From Catenulispora pinisilvae (lineage in GTDB: Bacteria > Actinomycetota > Actinomycetes > Streptomycetales > Catenulisporaceae), in contig NZ_JAAFZA010000039.1 of the NCBI RefSeq assembly GCF_015356865.1, positions 1 through 58,154 on the forward strand: a DNA stretch of 58,154 nt. Reading direction: 5' to 3'. The notes beneath the pieces were generated by a model that worked only from the letters and a program-made list of their open reading frames with translations, ran no database searches and was not told the DNA's origin. Made by a program: the position numbers and the translations under genes. Numbering within the stretch: position 1 is the stretch's first letter; every line of letters starts with the position of its first letter. Of this stretch, positions 57,471-58,154 are shown piece after piece.

Positions 57471-58112
57471 GTGGATCCCGACACCCTGCCCACGCCGTTA
57501 CCCCGTGGCAACCACGGCCTGAGCCGCGAGGACGTCAGCGCGGCGCAGCGCGGGCGGCTGCTGACCGGGATGCTGGAAGTCGTCGCGGAGAACGGGTACG
57601 CCGCCGCGACCGTCGGGGCGGTGCTGTCCCGGGCGCACATCTCGCGGCAGACCTTCTACGAGCACTTCACGGACAAGCAGGACTGCTTCCTGGCCGCGTT
57701 CGACCGCTCGGCGGACAACTTCGCCCGGCTGATCGAGCAGTCCCTCGGCTCACCGGCGGATCCGCCCCTGTCCCGCCTGGACCGGATCCTGGAGGCCTAC
57801 CTCGGCGCACTGGCCACGAACCCGACCAACGCCCGGGTCTTCATGATCGAGATCTACGCGGCCGGCTACCCGGCGGTCTCCCGCCGCCTGGCGCGCGCCG
57901 AGACCTTCGCGACGATCCTGGCCGAAGCCGTCACGATCGGCCGGCACTGGCGCGGCGGCCTGGACCCGCTGTTCGTGGCGCGCTCGGTCACCGGCGCGGT
58001 GAGCGGGCTGGTGACCGAGCAGATCAACTCCGGCGACATCGCCGGGCTGCCGGAGCTGCGGCCGCGGATCGTGGCGTTGGTGGCGGCGCTGCTGGCGGAC
58101 GAGGACGCGTGA
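57471..58112 (+). CDS. TetR-family regulator
   Basis: A 213-residue regulator with the HTH MLEVVAENGYAAATVGAVLSRAHISRQTFYEHFTDKQDCF and a helical ligand domain (LDRILEAYLGALATNPTNARVFMIEIYAAG). GTG start. It is divergent from DUF1801 and complete within the window. Its targets probably lie to the right, beyond the window, or include the DUF1801/PaaI pair. Confidence 0.9.
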   Translation: MDPDTLPTPLPRGNHGLSREDVSAAQRGRLLTGMLEVVAENGYAAATVGAVLSRAHISRQTFYEHFTDKQDCFLAAFDRSADNFARLIEQSLGSPADPPLSRLDRILEAYLGALATNPTNARVFMIEIYAAGYPAVSRRLARAETFATILAEAVTIGRHWRGGLDPLFVARSVTGAVSGLVTEQINSGDIAGLPELRPRIVALVAALLADEDA

Positions 58113-58154
58113 GCGGGCCGGGTCGCCCCTCCGCGACCCGGCCCCGCCCCACCC

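Overview
The window is very GC-rich chromosomal DNA with GC3-biased codon use, frequent GTG starts, TGATG stop/start overlaps, and several families typical of filamentous actinomycetes: a conservon, a DrrA/B-type ABC exporter, secreted ricin-B and F5/8C lectin proteins, DUF6421, and CsoR. It fits a Streptomyces- or Catenulispora-like soil actinobacterium; the genus cannot be fixed from sequence alone. No phage, CRISPR array, complete insertion sequence or coherent biosynthetic cluster is visible.

Layout. 0-1.4 kb: the end of an unknown gene, then a decayed toxin-like reading frame coupled to an Imm32-type immunity gene. 1.4-4.0 kb: an ArsR/MFS divergent pair and an internally deleted sugar-binding lipoprotein gene. 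4.0-7.8 kb: a TetR repressor with a hydrolase and two SDR genes; three copies of one 16-bp operator mark its likely regulon, including a DUF427 gene cut off mid-domain. 8-10.7 kb: a Tat-exported flavin amine oxidase. 10.7-11.3 kb: a small leucine-rich leader ORF, two hairpins (one an intrinsic terminator) and then two tRNA genes with leucine anticodons, one of them lacking the long variable arm expected for leucine. 11.3-20.2 kb: Lrp regulator, esterase, alginate-lyase-like protein, epoxide-hydrolase-like protein with HxlR, ABC exporter, GNAT, and a wrecked MFS gene behind two CIRCE-like operators.

20.3-29.5 kb: a large secreted multidomain sialidase-like/lectin protein divergent from a ROK regulator, small kinase-like and hypothetical genes, an XRE/aldo-keto reductase pair, and a threonine aldolase-SDR-DUF6421 run reaching 31.7 kb. 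31.9-38.8 kb: a quinone oxidoreductase/GlxA-type regulator pair, DUF4037, and a heterodimeric ABC exporter with complementary degenerate ATPase motifs. 38.9-45 kb: a cytoplasmic six-repeat propeller-like protein and a variant conservon (sensor kinase, roadblock, GTPase) that lacks the usual DUF742 gene but ends in a branched-chain amino-acid-type binding lipoprotein. 45-58 kb: FAD monooxygenase, KAS III, a DsbA-like/TPR fusion without CxxC, PadR/hydrolase pair, SIMPL, CsoR, peptide deformylase, a class A PBP, a nickel transporter behind tandem Nur-type boxes, two hotdog proteins, DUF1801 and TetR.

Two patterns cut across genes. First, at least seven unrelated genes carry short tandem or direct repeats that span their own stop codon and continue into the 3' flank. 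Second, several accessory genes are decayed (toxin remnant, sugar-binding protein, DUF427, MFS) while their upstream control sites remain intact.
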